NCBI GenBank assembly: GCA_963832245.1
Contig: CAWHTG010000004.1
Coordinates: forward strand, 2,108,001 to 2,172,000
Direction of reading: 5' to 3'
DNA: 64,000 bases
From: JABDBE01 sp963832245
GTDB lineage: Bacteria > Acidobacteriota > Terriglobia > Terriglobales > Acidobacteriaceae
The notes beneath the pieces were generated by a model, which was not told where the DNA came from, ran no database searches, and worked only from the letters and a program-made list of their open reading frames with translations. Both the position numbers and the translations under genes were made by a program. Positions 1 to 9,621 of this stretch are shown here, in pieces (within the stretch, counting starts at the first letter, position 1; each line of letters begins with the position of its first letter).

Positions 1-63
1 CTTCGCAGTCTCCCGAACCGCCTGCGGTGTCGCCACCGTATCCAACTCGATCGTCTTGCTCAC
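1..63 (-). CDS. N-terminal 21 codons of a gene cut by the window edge
   Basis: A GTG at 63-61 overlaps the TGA (62-60) of the upstream GT39 gene in a GTGA arrangement. It opens a reading frame that stays open to base 1 and begins MSKTIELDTVATPQAV. Overlapping stop/start pairs of this kind recur throughout the window, which supports it as a genuine translationally coupled gene. Too little is visible to name a function. The N-terminus is hydrophilic, with no signal peptide or membrane segment. Confidence 0.55.
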   Translation of the reverse strand, partial: MSKTIELDTVATPQAVRETAK

Positions 64-1796
64 TGCGCAGTTCTCGCTTGCGGCTCGGAGACACGCCGTC
101 CGATCTCGGGGAAGGACTGATCCGCCACGTAGTAGAGCCGGATGGATCGGCCGACAACACACACCGGCTGATATGCATTCAGCCAGGAAAAGCTATCGGT
201 GGGCAACCCAAGCCCTCCAGCTTTAAGCCGCAGAAGACTGATAGCTACCCAACCGGTCGTCGGCTGATGAGGAGCGAGCTGCTTGAAACGTGGGAGACTG
301 AACTGTGTAAGGTCCAAGCCAGCGCTGCCCGCATAGGCAATCGATACTTCGTCAATGTGTTTTTGCTGCAAGGTGGAAGACAGGCGAAGCAGATCTTGTC
401 CCCAATCCAAATCGCTGTCGACAAGAATCCGTTCCGGGTGCTGACCGGCGAACTCGTTGAAGTAGGCCAGGTAGTCGGGATGGATTCGCATCGAAGCGGC
501 AAGATGCCAAGTCAGCAGGACCAGAATCAGCACGGCCCCGACGTGATTCTTGTTGGCAGTATTCCAGACATGGTAGGCGCCTACTCCGCCAATGATTGCA
601 AATAAAGGATAGATGGGCAGAATATGGCGGACTCCGATATTAATCTGGCTGAACATGCAAATTAGAAGAATGCTCAGAGCGCAAATCACCGGCGCAGCCG
701 CAATCCAGTTCTTCTCTCGCCACGAAGACTTCAGCAGACTGACGCTGCCTATACCCACGAGAATCAATAAGGCAACAGTGGTCTTCACGGTTAAGGCCAC
801 GGGAAAGAAGTACCACCAACCGGTTTTGCGGATATGGCCGAGCAGGTAAGCCTTAGCGCCCATCGCGTTCTTTTGGCGGATTTCAGCCAGTCCTTGAAGA
901 AACGCTGGTGCAGGGATTGAGCGAGACTCCGCAACCGCATATGACCAGTTATGAAAAGTGCCGTGCGGGCCAAAAACGTGATCGAGCGTGGGGTGCGGCC
1001 TGCCCGCTTCGGTGGTTACAGAACCTAGCGAGAAACGATACCCGGCCCAAATCACCAGAAACATTATTAGGGCAGCCAAGAAAACGCCCTTTGCCCACCG
1101 AAACGGCGGTTCTGTCACGATCGCATTCTTGCTTCTCGCCACAAACCATCGCCAAACCAACAGCGCTGCTGCACAAACCGGCAGGAAACCGAGAGCGCTG
1201 AACTTTGAGAGCACCGCAATTCCGGCTATCGATCCAAATACCACACAGCGCAAATACGTCGGACGATCAAGAAGAGCAATGAAAGCCAGCAAAGCACCTG
1301 CGACCGTCGCAGTAGTTGCCATATCTGTCGTCGCTAAACCAGCATGCCCCAAGATAACCGGAGTAGTGGTGAACAACAGAGCCGCGAGCACAGCGGGCTT
1401 TTCACCGTATCGGCTTTTTGTCCAGAACCAAACCAAGATAGTCGCCAGCAGAAAAAAAGGCAGCACACCTAACCGCGCTAAGGTGAGGTTGTGGCGGTAG
1501 CTGCCGTCGAGCAGAATTCTATTTCCTTCTTCCCACATACCATGTTGATCGGTGAGGCGAAGGCCGGAAAGATACGGTCCCATTGCGATTGCAACTCGGG
1601 CCAGCGGCGGATGAAGCGGCTCGAAGGTGTAAGTTCCCCGCTGCAGCCATTCCATGCCAGTTATCAGATGAGCTGGTTCGTCCGTCGTCTGACTGAATAC
1701 CTTATAGGTTGAAATAATTCGAGCCACACCGATCCCAGCCAGCAAGGAGAAAACCACTCCCCCAATGATGCTTCGCCGATTAGCTGTGATTGGCAT
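60..1796 (-). CDS. GT39-like (GT-C fold) membrane glycosyltransferase, paralogue A
   Basis: Polytopic membrane protein of about 578 residues, in the family of phospholipid-carrier-dependent (ArnT/PMT-like) glycosyltransferases. These move a sugar from a polyprenyl-phosphate donor to an acceptor on the outer face of the inner membrane. The first membrane segment (about 11-30) is followed by the family's Asp-Glu pair in TTDEP (D39, E40) and by HPPLAR. About ten hydrophobic segments follow, then a soluble tail with SDLDWGQDLL (461-470). I chose the ATG at 1796, not the longer frame opening at 1874, because the longer frame would add 26 polar residues inside the upstream gene. The chosen start overlaps that gene's 3' end by 17 bp. 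The upstream neighbour is a clear paralogue. The sugar and acceptor cannot be read from sequence. Confidence 0.85.
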   Translation of the reverse strand: MPITANRRSIIGGVVFSLLAGIGVARIISTYKVFSQTTDEPAHLITGMEWLQRGTYTFEPLHPPLARVAIAMGPYLSGLRLTDQHGMWEEGNRILLDGSYRHNLTLARLGVLPFFLLATILVWFWTKSRYGEKPAVLAALLFTTTPVILGHAGLATTDMATTATVAGALLAFIALLDRPTYLRCVVFGSIAGIAVLSKFSALGFLPVCAAALLVWRWFVARSKNAIVTEPPFRWAKGVFLAALIMFLVIWAGYRFSLGSVTTEAGRPHPTLDHVFGPHGTFHNWSYAVAESRSIPAPAFLQGLAEIRQKNAMGAKAYLLGHIRKTGWWYFFPVALTVKTTVALLILVGIGSVSLLKSSWREKNWIAAAPVICALSILLICMFSQINIGVRHILPIYPLFAIIGGVGAYHVWNTANKNHVGAVLILVLLTWHLAASMRIHPDYLAYFNEFAGQHPERILVDSDLDWGQDLLRLSSTLQQKHIDEVSIAYAGSAGLDLTQFSLPRFKQLAPHQPTTGWVAISLLRLKAGGLGLPTDSFSWLNAYQPVCVVGRSIRLYYVADQSFPEIGRRVSEPQARTAQ

Positions 1797-3555
1797 GATG
1801 ATCTGCTTTCGCCTCGGAGCCCGCGGGTTCCGCTGCAACCGGCGGAATGTAGTAAACGAAGATGGAATGTCCAATTCTCTGCACGGGCTGATAGGCGTTT
1901 AACCAGGAAAACGGACCAGTCCCCGGCCGCATCTTATTAAAGTTCCCTGGAACTGAGTAATAAAGCGGCATGCCCGGAGGCGCGGCTTGAACGACAAAAG
2001 GACTGGGGATCACCCGATAACGAGCGCTGATGGCAATCCAGCCATCGACTTTCTGATATGGCACGAGTTCATGAAAGTTCGGCAGGTCCGCGTGCGTAAG
2101 GTCTGCGGTTCCAAAGTACGAGAGCGCCACCTCATTTACGCCGCGTGCATGCAGCCACTTCGACAGTCGAGCCAGATCCTGCCCCCAATCCAGATCGGAA
2201 TCCACTTCGATTCGCTCCGGCCGATCGGAAGCAAACAAGTTGAAATAGGCAAGATAGTCGGGATGCGACCGAATAGAAGATACGACCAGGCAAAGGCAGG
2301 CCGCTGCCACAACGCCCCGGGCGAACAGTGGCTGCTGGAATAGATTCCAGAACTCCACTACGGCATGGCCAGCCACGATCGAAAGCAAAGGATAGATCAC
2401 GAGAATATGACGTAATCCGATATTAATGCCGCTGGTCATGGAGACCGCAAGGATAGCCAAGGCGAACAGAGTCGGAGCGACGATGCGCCAATCAGGGTTC
2501 GTCCCGAATGAGCGCACCAGGAACACACTTCCGACGCAGACGAGCAATAAGAAAGGCACAGGGGTCTTCAACAGAAAGATGACCGGGAAAAAATACCACC
2601 AGCCGTGTCGTCTCCATTCCCCGAGAAAGTACGACACTTGCCCTGCTTTGTTTTGGCCTGCCAATGCTTTCAACCCCGCGGCTACGTTTCCAGCCGGATA
2701 TGGCGTTTCCAGGGCTGCGACCGCAGCATGGTGCAGCGCGGGGTGACTTCCTAACAACCGATCCGCGGCTGTGTGAGGGCGGGATGCCTGAATCGGCATC
2801 ATGGTGAACAAGTACCCTGCCCAGAGCGTGAAATAAGCAATGACGAAAGCCAGGAACAAATTGCCGGCTAATCGTCGGAATGAAAGCTTGCCAAGAAAAT
2901 CCCTGTCCGCAACAAGAAGGACCAGAATCAGGGCAGTTGCACATGCCGGGAAAAACAACAGTGCGGAGAACTTCGAAGCCGCAGCGAGTCCTGCCCCCAG
3001 TCCCAGTCTTGCGGCCGCTAACCAGGTTGGATTTTCAATCCATCGCGTGAACCAATAAAGAGCGAGTAGCAGCGTCGCGGCGCCTGCCATATCGTTCGTG
3101 GCCAGACTACCGTGAGCCAACACCGCCGGAATCATGCTGAAAACAAGAAGCGAAAACAACGCGGTCCACTTGCCAAAAAGGTGATCACTCCATGACCAAA
3201 CCACGACACACGCCAAAACAAAGAACGGCAATGTCCCGAATCGCGCGAGCGCAAGATTATGCCAGTAATTGTTATTGCTGTTCAGTATCACATTGCCCAG
3301 CTCGAACATGTCACCGCCGTGCTTCGGCAACCTCGAACCTTCCATGTAGGGGCCGAGTGCAACTGCGATTCGGCCAACTGGTGGATGCTTGACGTCCATG
3401 AAGTAGACTCGGTCCTGCAATAACTGCATTCCGGCAGCGATGTCAGAGTTCTCATCCACGGTTTGAGTGAACTCGCGGTATGTCGAAAAAATTCGCGCCA
3501 CTCCGATGCCGATGACCAGCACCACAGCTAAACCATAGATTGTCTTGGTGGACAT
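1780..3555 (-). CDS. GT39-like (GT-C fold) membrane glycosyltransferase, paralogue B
   Basis: A 591-residue polytopic membrane protein built like its downstream neighbour. It has an N-terminal membrane segment (about 6-22), the Asp-Glu motif in QTVDENS (D34, E35), a KHPPVGR loop, many hydrophobic helices, and a soluble tail with VDSDLDWGQDLARL from about 452. Both proteins also share HGWWYFFPV, INIGLRHIL-type and FSWLNAYQPV segments, so the pair most likely arose by tandem duplication. The family uses lipid-linked sugar donors at the periplasmic face. The ATG at 3555 lies 24 bp after the stop of the SGNH gene, consistent with one operon. The substrate is unknown, and the two copies may modify different positions of the same glycan. 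Confidence 0.87.
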   Translation of the reverse strand: MSTKTIYGLAVVLVIGIGVARIFSTYREFTQTVDENSDIAAGMQLLQDRVYFMDVKHPPVGRIAVALGPYMEGSRLPKHGGDMFELGNVILNSNNNYWHNLALARFGTLPFFVLACVVVWSWSDHLFGKWTALFSLLVFSMIPAVLAHGSLATNDMAGAATLLLALYWFTRWIENPTWLAAARLGLGAGLAAASKFSALLFFPACATALILVLLVADRDFLGKLSFRRLAGNLFLAFVIAYFTLWAGYLFTMMPIQASRPHTAADRLLGSHPALHHAAVAALETPYPAGNVAAGLKALAGQNKAGQVSYFLGEWRRHGWWYFFPVIFLLKTPVPFLLLVCVGSVFLVRSFGTNPDWRIVAPTLFALAILAVSMTSGINIGLRHILVIYPLLSIVAGHAVVEFWNLFQQPLFARGVVAAACLCLVVSSIRSHPDYLAYFNLFASDRPERIEVDSDLDWGQDLARLSKWLHARGVNEVALSYFGTADLTHADLPNFHELVPYQKVDGWIAISARYRVIPSPFVVQAAPPGMPLYYSVPGNFNKMRPGTGPFSWLNAYQPVQRIGHSIFVYYIPPVAAEPAGSEAKADHHANHS

Positions 3556-3579
3556 GTTGGGTTTGCTTGTTGTGATGGC

Positions 3580-4815
3580 TCAGTTCCGCGCGCTGGGGGA
3601 ACTCGTCACCGTAGACAACCCACTCCGGATCAGACCGTTGCTCGAAAGAAAGTTCTTGATCTCTTCGCCCGCTATCGAATGTGCCGTAGCATTCCAGTGC
3701 CCTCTGGGGTGCAAGTCGACACCTTTTTCAACCTCTGCGCCGAATCGCATTCGAAGGAACAGGCAGGGAAGCTTTTCTTTTTCGCAAATACCACGCAGAT
3801 ACTGCTCGCGCTCAGCCACTGCAGGACTCTTAGTGGTTATGCCGATTTGGCGGAGAGGCGCGATTTCTTCGTTTACGGGCAAATAGACGAAGACAGGCAC
3901 GGCTCCAGTGCTGCGACTGGTCTTAATGATTTCATCGAGCAACTGTCCCGTTAATTCGCGCGCCTCGGCTTCGTTCTCGCCCATCGCCCAACGAAGCTTT
4001 TCTTTCAAGATGAACAGAATGTCGAAGGACTTCGGGCGATAGGGTTCTTCGGCAAGGACCCGCTCTGGAGTTGGCACCGGGACGTTAGTCAACTGCAGGT
4101 TGCCAGACACCAATTTGAATTGCGGCTTTGCGTATGCAAAAAAGCTCTCGATATTGCGGTAGATATCGATATAAGTAAATCCCAAAATAACGATATCCGG
4201 GCGGTACTTGATGCCTTCTTCTTTCAAATACAGCAGAATCTGATCGTGGCCATAGCCTTGAACTCCGAAGTTCAAGACCTCGCTGTTCGGGATGTGGGAC
4301 TCAAGGTAGTGAGCATAGGTCGCATTGTCAGGTACCTCTGCGCCGAAGGTAAAGGAGTCTCCCAGGACGACGATCCGCTGCTTGCCCGGAGCTCGCTCGT
4401 AGTTGTATTCGCGGTTTCCGCGCAGCCCTTTGGAATTGGTATTCAAAATGGTGCCGTCAAACACCTTCATATCCTGGATGCCTGACTTCAGCGTCCATCC
4501 GCGCGTCGGGTGATAGATAGCAAATGGCCCAGTCCAATCCTTATGTTCACCGTGTAGCTTGATCCACTGCAGGCGATAAGATGCATCGTCAAATCCAGTC
4601 ACTCGCCGCCGAAGCGCATTGATCGATAGCACCAATCTCGATCCGCCTTCCATGCAGACAAGCAAGGAAAAAAACAGAATGAGCAGCTTGCCAATCCAAG
4701 CTTGCCGTTTTGAGCCCGCCGCGACAGGGCTGGCCACACCAATTGGGCGCTCAGCGTTCTGCGCAAGTTCATGGCTGCCAATCGAGTCCGGGGTTTCGAC
4801 TTTGAGCGACATCAT
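3580..4815 (-). CDS. membrane-anchored SGNH/GDSL-type hydrolase or acyltransferase
   Basis: About 411 residues. One membrane segment (about 41-56) precedes a periplasmic SGNH domain. Block I is VVLGDSFTFGAE, with the nucleophile Ser in GDS (S154). An NFGVQGYGHDQ segment follows, with the Gly and Asn of blocks II/III region. The C-terminal DLHPRGHWNATAH (from 367) supplies the catalytic His region. The HWN pattern resembles the AlgJ/AlgX-type O-acetyl-transfer proteins of EPS systems more than secreted lipases, so O-acylation of the glycan is an inference. Two adjacent ATGs (4815 and 4812) overlap the TGA of the upstream gene as ATGA, so translation is probably coupled. A second SGNH protein lies at 6799-7935. 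Confidence 0.8.
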   Translation of the reverse strand: MMSLKVETPDSIGSHELAQNAERPIGVASPVAAGSKRQAWIGKLLILFFSLLVCMEGGSRLVLSINALRRRVTGFDDASYRLQWIKLHGEHKDWTGPFAIYHPTRGWTLKSGIQDMKVFDGTILNTNSKGLRGNREYNYERAPGKQRIVVLGDSFTFGAEVPDNATYAHYLESHIPNSEVLNFGVQGYGHDQILLYLKEEGIKYRPDIVILGFTYIDIYRNIESFFAYAKPQFKLVSGNLQLTNVPVPTPERVLAEEPYRPKSFDILFILKEKLRWAMGENEAEARELTGQLLDEIIKTSRSTGAVPVFVYLPVNEEIAPLRQIGITTKSPAVAEREQYLRGICEKEKLPCLFLRMRFGAEVEKGVDLHPRGHWNATAHSIAGEEIKNFLSSNGLIRSGLSTVTSSPSARN

Positions 4816-6779
4816 TTCGTTCGATTCGCTACTTGCACAGTGGTGCAACACGCTGGCTCAGAACTTGTGCGGGATTGCTGGAGATCTAGGAGAAAACTGT
4901 TCCCATCGTCGTAGATGTGCTTCCTGGTCTTACCCAGCCCTTCCATGTTGTCTTCGAAGTCATAGCTATAGCGTAGATAGATATCCATCGACGGGAAATT
5001 CGCAGGCAACTTGCGGCGGTCCGCCTCCCCGCCATAGGAATACGCCACATACCGAATGGATTGAGAACCAAGATAGCGGGCCAGCGGTTCACTCCCTCTG
5101 GAAAATGGCAACCCCGGAGGCGGGCTCACCGAAGCCCAATCCACTGCTAGAACCGGATTTCGCTTGAAATTAAGCAGGAAAGGTTTCTCCAGCCTGGCCA
5201 GCAAAACGTCTCCCGGCGGAATGGACTGCTGAAGAGTCTGGTAAGCGGCCAGTTCTTGCTCGGAAACTAAGGACACGTGCTTGAGTCCTTCTTTGGCGCT
5301 GAGCACACATTCCGCGTACATGGTTCGGGAATCGTGCCAGCAGGTGCCAACCACAAACACAGCGACCCCAGCCGTGATCAGCGGCGCCCATTTTCTCTGT
5401 CCTGGCGTTTCTTGCCGGCTCGCAGTTTCAGTGATCAAGATTAGAACTCCGGCGAGAAGGAACGGAAAAGAATAACGGGATTGGAACTCCCCGGTCGCGA
5501 GAGTCATCACAACATGCCCGAACAAGGCCCCTACCAACAGGGACAGAACCGCCTCCCGGCCCACGATTGCGCGCTGCCGGAACGCCAGATAAAACACTCC
5601 CAGCGCACCCAGGGCGATGGAAAAATCATCTGTCAGGTGCTTGAGCAGCAACTCCACGGCTTTGAACAAGGTGAGCCAGCAATAGGCACAAAGAGAATCT
5701 TTATAAGCCGATTGGTGATATCCCTTGCCCAGCAGCGGATACAAGAATGTGCCCGAAGACTGGTACATGGAAATCATCCAGGGCAACATGAACACCACCA
5801 TCAGAATGGCAGCCCCAACCAGTTCGGCAATGGCACGCCGGCTGAAATTCTGGCTTATTACGTAACATATAAAGCTGCACGCCAATAGAACCGCACAGGC
5901 GGGAATGAAATTAGATTTCAGCGAGCAAATGGCTGCGCTGCTCAGGGCGATGATCAGAATCCTCGACAAAAAATGACTAGAGGGTAGAGCCCTCCAAGCG
6001 AGGGTGCGAAAAAGACTCAAGAACATCGCCGTGCCCGTATAGAGGCTTGCCACGTTCACTGTCGGCGGGTTGATCCAAAGGAAAGTGAGCAGGAGCGCGA
6101 CAGACCATCCCAGCGAAGTTCCTCTTTCCCTAAAATTCCCCCACATCAGACCGATGATCAACAACATTCCTAGTCCCGGGTCAATGATGTGCAGATTCTG
6201 CACGGAAAGGGCGCTGAGAACAAAGGTATCGAGGAACGCTTGACCACCCAGCGAGGACTCCAGCCTTCTGTCGGAAAATGGATCGCGTCCCATCGAGCCC
6301 AACTGCAACATTTTTTCAGGAAATACGAAGTATCCCTGAAAATCGTCGGCTTGATTAAAGCGGACCGGACCCGCGGGGCCGGAGGGATGATCGTAATGCG
6401 CGACCGACACCGAGCCCGCATACTGAATCAGGGCCAGGAGAACAACAAGACCTGCGACCAGCAGTAGGGTCTTCGAGCGGCGAAGATCGGACATTTCAAG
6501 CAACCCGTGCTGGAGCCTTCCGCGTCGTCGAGCCAGCATATCGATCAGCCATGCTGCCGCACCGGCACCGAGGTAGATCAAAACTGTCGTTCGTGAAATC
6601 AATGATAGTGAATTTAGTATTCCACCCATGGTTACACTTAGCGCCAGGCCCCAGGCAGCCTTCTGCGCCCAATCTGTCTCGTCGTTGGGGAAGAGAAGCC
6701 AGTTGAGCAGGCTTCCCCAACCGGTAAGCGATAAAAGGATGAAAATGCCCCAGCTGGATGCTAGAAAGTAGGAATTCAT
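4812..6779 (-). CDS. large polytopic membrane protein, unknown function, paralogue of 13963-15891
   Basis: A 655-residue protein with many hydrophobic helices and a soluble C-terminal part of about 150 residues. I do not recognise a named family. It shares long segments with the product of 13963-15891, including FPEKMLQLGSMGRDPF, SSGTFLYPLLGKGYHQSAYK, PPPGLPFSRGSE-like and a RYVAYSY motif near the C-terminus. The overall shape (multi-helix body, then a tail rich in Tyr and Asp with QQSIPPG) resembles GT-C-type transferases. No Asp-Glu loop motif like that of the GT39 proteins is obvious, so glycosyltransferase is only a guess. It sits between two SGNH genes, overlaps the next one by ATGA, and probably acts in the same decoration pathway. 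Confidence 0.8.
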   Translation of the reverse strand: MNSYFLASSWGIFILLSLTGWGSLLNWLLFPNDETDWAQKAAWGLALSVTMGGILNSLSLISRTTVLIYLGAGAAAWLIDMLARRRGRLQHGLLEMSDLRRSKTLLLVAGLVVLLALIQYAGSVSVAHYDHPSGPAGPVRFNQADDFQGYFVFPEKMLQLGSMGRDPFSDRRLESSLGGQAFLDTFVLSALSVQNLHIIDPGLGMLLIIGLMWGNFRERGTSLGWSVALLLTFLWINPPTVNVASLYTGTAMFLSLFRTLAWRALPSSHFLSRILIIALSSAAICSLKSNFIPACAVLLACSFICYVISQNFSRRAIAELVGAAILMVVFMLPWMISMYQSSGTFLYPLLGKGYHQSAYKDSLCAYCWLTLFKAVELLLKHLTDDFSIALGALGVFYLAFRQRAIVGREAVLSLLVGALFGHVVMTLATGEFQSRYSFPFLLAGVLILITETASRQETPGQRKWAPLITAGVAVFVVGTCWHDSRTMYAECVLSAKEGLKHVSLVSEQELAAYQTLQQSIPPGDVLLARLEKPFLLNFKRNPVLAVDWASVSPPPGLPFSRGSEPLARYLGSQSIRYVAYSYGGEADRRKLPANFPSMDIYLRYSYDFEDNMEGLGKTRKHIYDDGNSFLLDLQQSRTSSEPACCTTVQVANRTK

Positions 6780-6798
6780 GCAGGACTTCTGAAGGCTT

Positions 6799-7935
6799 TT
6801 ACTGTAAGTGTGCGCTGCTAAACATAGGTCTTGGGTCCGGCGTTACAGCCTGGCCCTTTGAGGTTTTCGATTCGAACATCTCGTTTGCCAAAAAGTCGCC
6901 AACGATCTCGCCAACCTTTTGATTGCCAAGTGGCGTTAGGTGCATCTCGTCCATAAAAAGTGCAGTGCGGTCCTTCCCACGAATCGAAGAGAATGCAGCC
7001 TGTACGTTGACAACTGGCGTCTCGGTGGCCTGCGCAATCGTCCGAATAGCGGAATGCTTGATTTCCAATTCTCTAAGCATTTCTGGATTCAAGGATCGGT
7101 GAGCCCACAGCATCGGTTCGAAAATCGATGTTTCCCCAGCCGTCATTTTCGGAAAATAGAGTGCTGGGTAAAGAACCAGTACAGGCTGCTGCTGGTGTGC
7201 CCGAATTTCTTTCACCAGTTGCGTAAAGTCCGAGATGAAAACGTCCTGATAGGAATCCACAGTGTACGGAGCGGATGATTCGAACCATCCGGCTGATGGT
7301 TTTGGGCTCTCACCTCGTCGTACGGAGGCGCGAGTGATCAGTCGTTGTAGCACCAGTGAATGCAGCCCTAGATAGGTTACGAACTCGGGCTTCCGTTTTT
7401 GACCGGGACGCGCAATGTCGAAACCAAACGGAACCCACCCCTTGGGGTCGACCAGTGGCCCAGTCCGGTTCCATCCCTCGTAGATAATTACGTAGTCCGG
7501 TTTAAGGGCTGCTATGTCTCGACGATAGCGCAACAGTAACTGCCGGCTGCCATATCCTTGCACTCCGGCGTTGATTACTTCGGCCTCAATTCCCTTAGCC
7601 TTGAGTACCCTCTCCGTGGCGGCCGGCCAAGCCTGGTCAGCTTTCACCTCATGACCGAAAGTCGTGGAACCGCCCAGACAAATAATGCGAATGCCATTTT
7701 TTTTGTCCGAACTAGGGGCTTTCCCTCGAAAGGATTGAGGGAACTGCGCATTGCGGGGATTGAGCTTATAGATCAGTGCCGGGTCCTCAACCCAGGTTGG
7801 AGTCACCGGCGTTAGGGAGTGCCATTTTACTGCTCGATAGGCGAGCTCCACCGTGGCGCAGCCGAGCGGCACTAGCATTAGGCCAGACGTGATGCCGATG
7901 AGATAAAACCACCAGGGGTACGACTTCTTGGTCAC
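6799..7935 (-). CDS. membrane-anchored SGNH/GDSL hydrolase-family protein
   Basis: A 378-residue protein with one N-terminal membrane helix (about 9-28) and an SGNH domain. Block I is RIICLGGSTTFGHE, with the nucleophile S90 in GGST. INAGVQGYGSRQ gives the Gly block. The C-terminal DEMHLTPLGN (D329, H332) is the DxxH dyad. It is more canonical than the other SGNH protein in the window (3580-4815). The frame starts at GTG 7935, 22 bp after the stop of the upstream GT39 gene, with no alternative ATG nearby. A run of eight T on the plus strand (7697-7704) lies just before block I. The family contains esterases and O-acyltransferases, and removal or transfer of acyl groups on the EPS is inferred from context. 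Confidence 0.82.
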   Translation of the reverse strand: MTKKSYPWWFYLIGITSGLMLVPLGCATVELAYRAVKWHSLTPVTPTWVEDPALIYKLNPRNAQFPQSFRGKAPSSDKKNGIRIICLGGSTTFGHEVKADQAWPAATERVLKAKGIEAEVINAGVQGYGSRQLLLRYRRDIAALKPDYVIIYEGWNRTGPLVDPKGWVPFGFDIARPGQKRKPEFVTYLGLHSLVLQRLITRASVRRGESPKPSAGWFESSAPYTVDSYQDVFISDFTQLVKEIRAHQQQPVLVLYPALYFPKMTAGETSIFEPMLWAHRSLNPEMLRELEIKHSAIRTIAQATETPVVNVQAAFSSIRGKDRTALFMDEMHLTPLGNQKVGEIVGDFLANEMFESKTSKGQAVTPDPRPMFSSAHLQ

Positions 7936-7957
7936 AGCAGTTGTAATCCGCTACGGC

Positions 7958-9565
7958 TCAGTGGACAGCATTGACCTCGGCTTGCAGTCGTACTCCAGCT
8001 CCAGCGTACAGATCCACATCAACCCAGAAAAAGCTTCTTCGCTGATGTTCGAGATAAGACTGCGCGAGCTGCTGCCGCGCCGATTCCGCTGCTCGGATCG
8101 CTTGGGGATTGCTCCGATCCAAAACCGAGATCAGCCAGACTCTTCCGCATGCCCCGCTGTTGGCCATCGCCGAGTTGAGAGGAACAACCTGTGGAGCTGG
8201 TTTGGCGCCCTCATAAATTGACCATGCCCACTTAGCTTGCCGCTCTTCCCAAGACGGAGCTATTACCGCGCAGTCGCTCGGCTGGTAATCGTAAGCAACG
8301 GAGGCGAGGGCGCGTTTGTAGTCCTCTTTATACGGAACAAAGTAATTCGCGCGCAGCGAGAGTGCGCTGTACACCAATATTAAGGTAAGCATAACCCGGC
8401 GGGCTGCCAAGGAATCTCCCAGAGAAAGACCACGCGCGACCAAAATATAGTAAGGAGCCGCACAAAACGCTACATACTTGACGTCGTAGGTTCCATACAG
8501 CAGACCCGCCGAAATTGCCAGCGCTATCGGTACTGTGAACAATAACAGCAGATACACAATGCTCTCGCGCTCCCTTGTCTCATCCCTTCTCTTGCTGCGG
8601 TCCGTTAACGGCAAAAGCGCAAGTGCAGCTGGCAAGCAGAACAACAGCGCACCCACAACGAAAGTCCATGCAGGGCAGCTTGACATGAGCCCGCTCGGCC
8701 GGCCATTGTTGAAAACATTGACGGCCGTAGCCAATGTATACCAGTGCACGGGTGCGGAAACCGAATGCGCCATGGTGTCGAGCCGCTGCATCTTCTCTCC
8801 GCGCAAGGCTTCCCTCACAATGCCGCTGGAGAGCCACGGCACATACCCAACCGCGAGCCCACTTATTCCGCCCCACAGCCATACCCGTGGCAGGGAACAT
8901 TCCTTGCGCCGCAAAAACCCGAATGCAAGAAGGGAAGCAATCGCCAAAAACCCGTAATAGTGCGTGTAGATCAGCAGACAAGCGCAACCCAAGAAGCCTA
9001 TCCAAAAGCGCAGACGTTTTTCACGAAGCGCCCGAAGGAACAGGTAAACACAAACCAGATACAGCAGGGACAATTGCGCGTATGGCCGCGCTTCTTGTGA
9101 GTACATGATCGCCAGTTGGGAGAATGCAAGCAGCCCGGCGGAGATTAGTGCGGCGCGGCGATCGAATAAGTAACCTGCTAGAACATAGATCATCACAACC
9201 GCGAGGGTTCCAAACAGCGCCGACAACAAGCGGCCCTGGAACACCCCAAAACCAAACACGCGAAACCACTCATGGAGAGCGTAATAATGTAGGGGGGGGT
9301 GCACCAGGTCCTGAATGAGTGCTTTGTGCATCCGCGTAAATGGCAGCCGGCTGACACTCAGCGCGAAGACCTCGTCGTACCACACACTTTGGGAATCGAG
9401 GTGAAACATTCGCAGCGCGAATCCCGCTAACACCGTTGCTCCGAGCAGAACGGACCACGGCAACGTATGGCGAGAACTAGCAGGTACCTGGGAAACAACT
9501 TTCACGGTTTCGCTCTTTTGCCGATGGCGCGGGTTGCTCTTCGATTCGGTGACCAACTGCTCCAC
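7958..9565 (-). CDS. GT39-family membrane glycosyltransferase
   Basis: A 535-residue polytopic protein. After a short cytoplasmic N-terminus comes a membrane helix (about 36-54), then SVWYDEVFALS with the Asp-Glu motif (D64, E65) and a VHPPLHYYALH loop. Both are hallmarks of the PMT/ArnT-like GT-C fold that uses polyprenyl-phosphate sugars. About ten further helices and a short soluble C-terminus follow. The start is GTG at 9565. The HPP codons are encoded by a run of eight C on the coding strand (9292-9299), a possible slippage site. It lies between the sulfatase-like pair and an SGNH gene, which suggests a common glycan target. Donor and acceptor cannot be assigned. Confidence 0.87.
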   Translation of the reverse strand: MEQLVTESKSNPRHRQKSETVKVVSQVPASSRHTLPWSVLLGATVLAGFALRMFHLDSQSVWYDEVFALSVSRLPFTRMHKALIQDLVHPPLHYYALHEWFRVFGFGVFQGRLLSALFGTLAVVMIYVLAGYLFDRRAALISAGLLAFSQLAIMYSQEARPYAQLSLLYLVCVYLFLRALREKRLRFWIGFLGCACLLIYTHYYGFLAIASLLAFGFLRRKECSLPRVWLWGGISGLAVGYVPWLSSGIVREALRGEKMQRLDTMAHSVSAPVHWYTLATAVNVFNNGRPSGLMSSCPAWTFVVGALLFCLPAALALLPLTDRSKRRDETRERESIVYLLLLFTVPIALAISAGLLYGTYDVKYVAFCAAPYYILVARGLSLGDSLAARRVMLTLILVYSALSLRANYFVPYKEDYKRALASVAYDYQPSDCAVIAPSWEERQAKWAWSIYEGAKPAPQVVPLNSAMANSGACGRVWLISVLDRSNPQAIRAAESARQQLAQSYLEHQRRSFFWVDVDLYAGAGVRLQAEVNAVH

Positions 9566-9621
9566 GTGTAGGACCTCAATGATGGAAAGAAGATGAAGAT
9601 GGTTAGGAAAGAGGTTGATTG

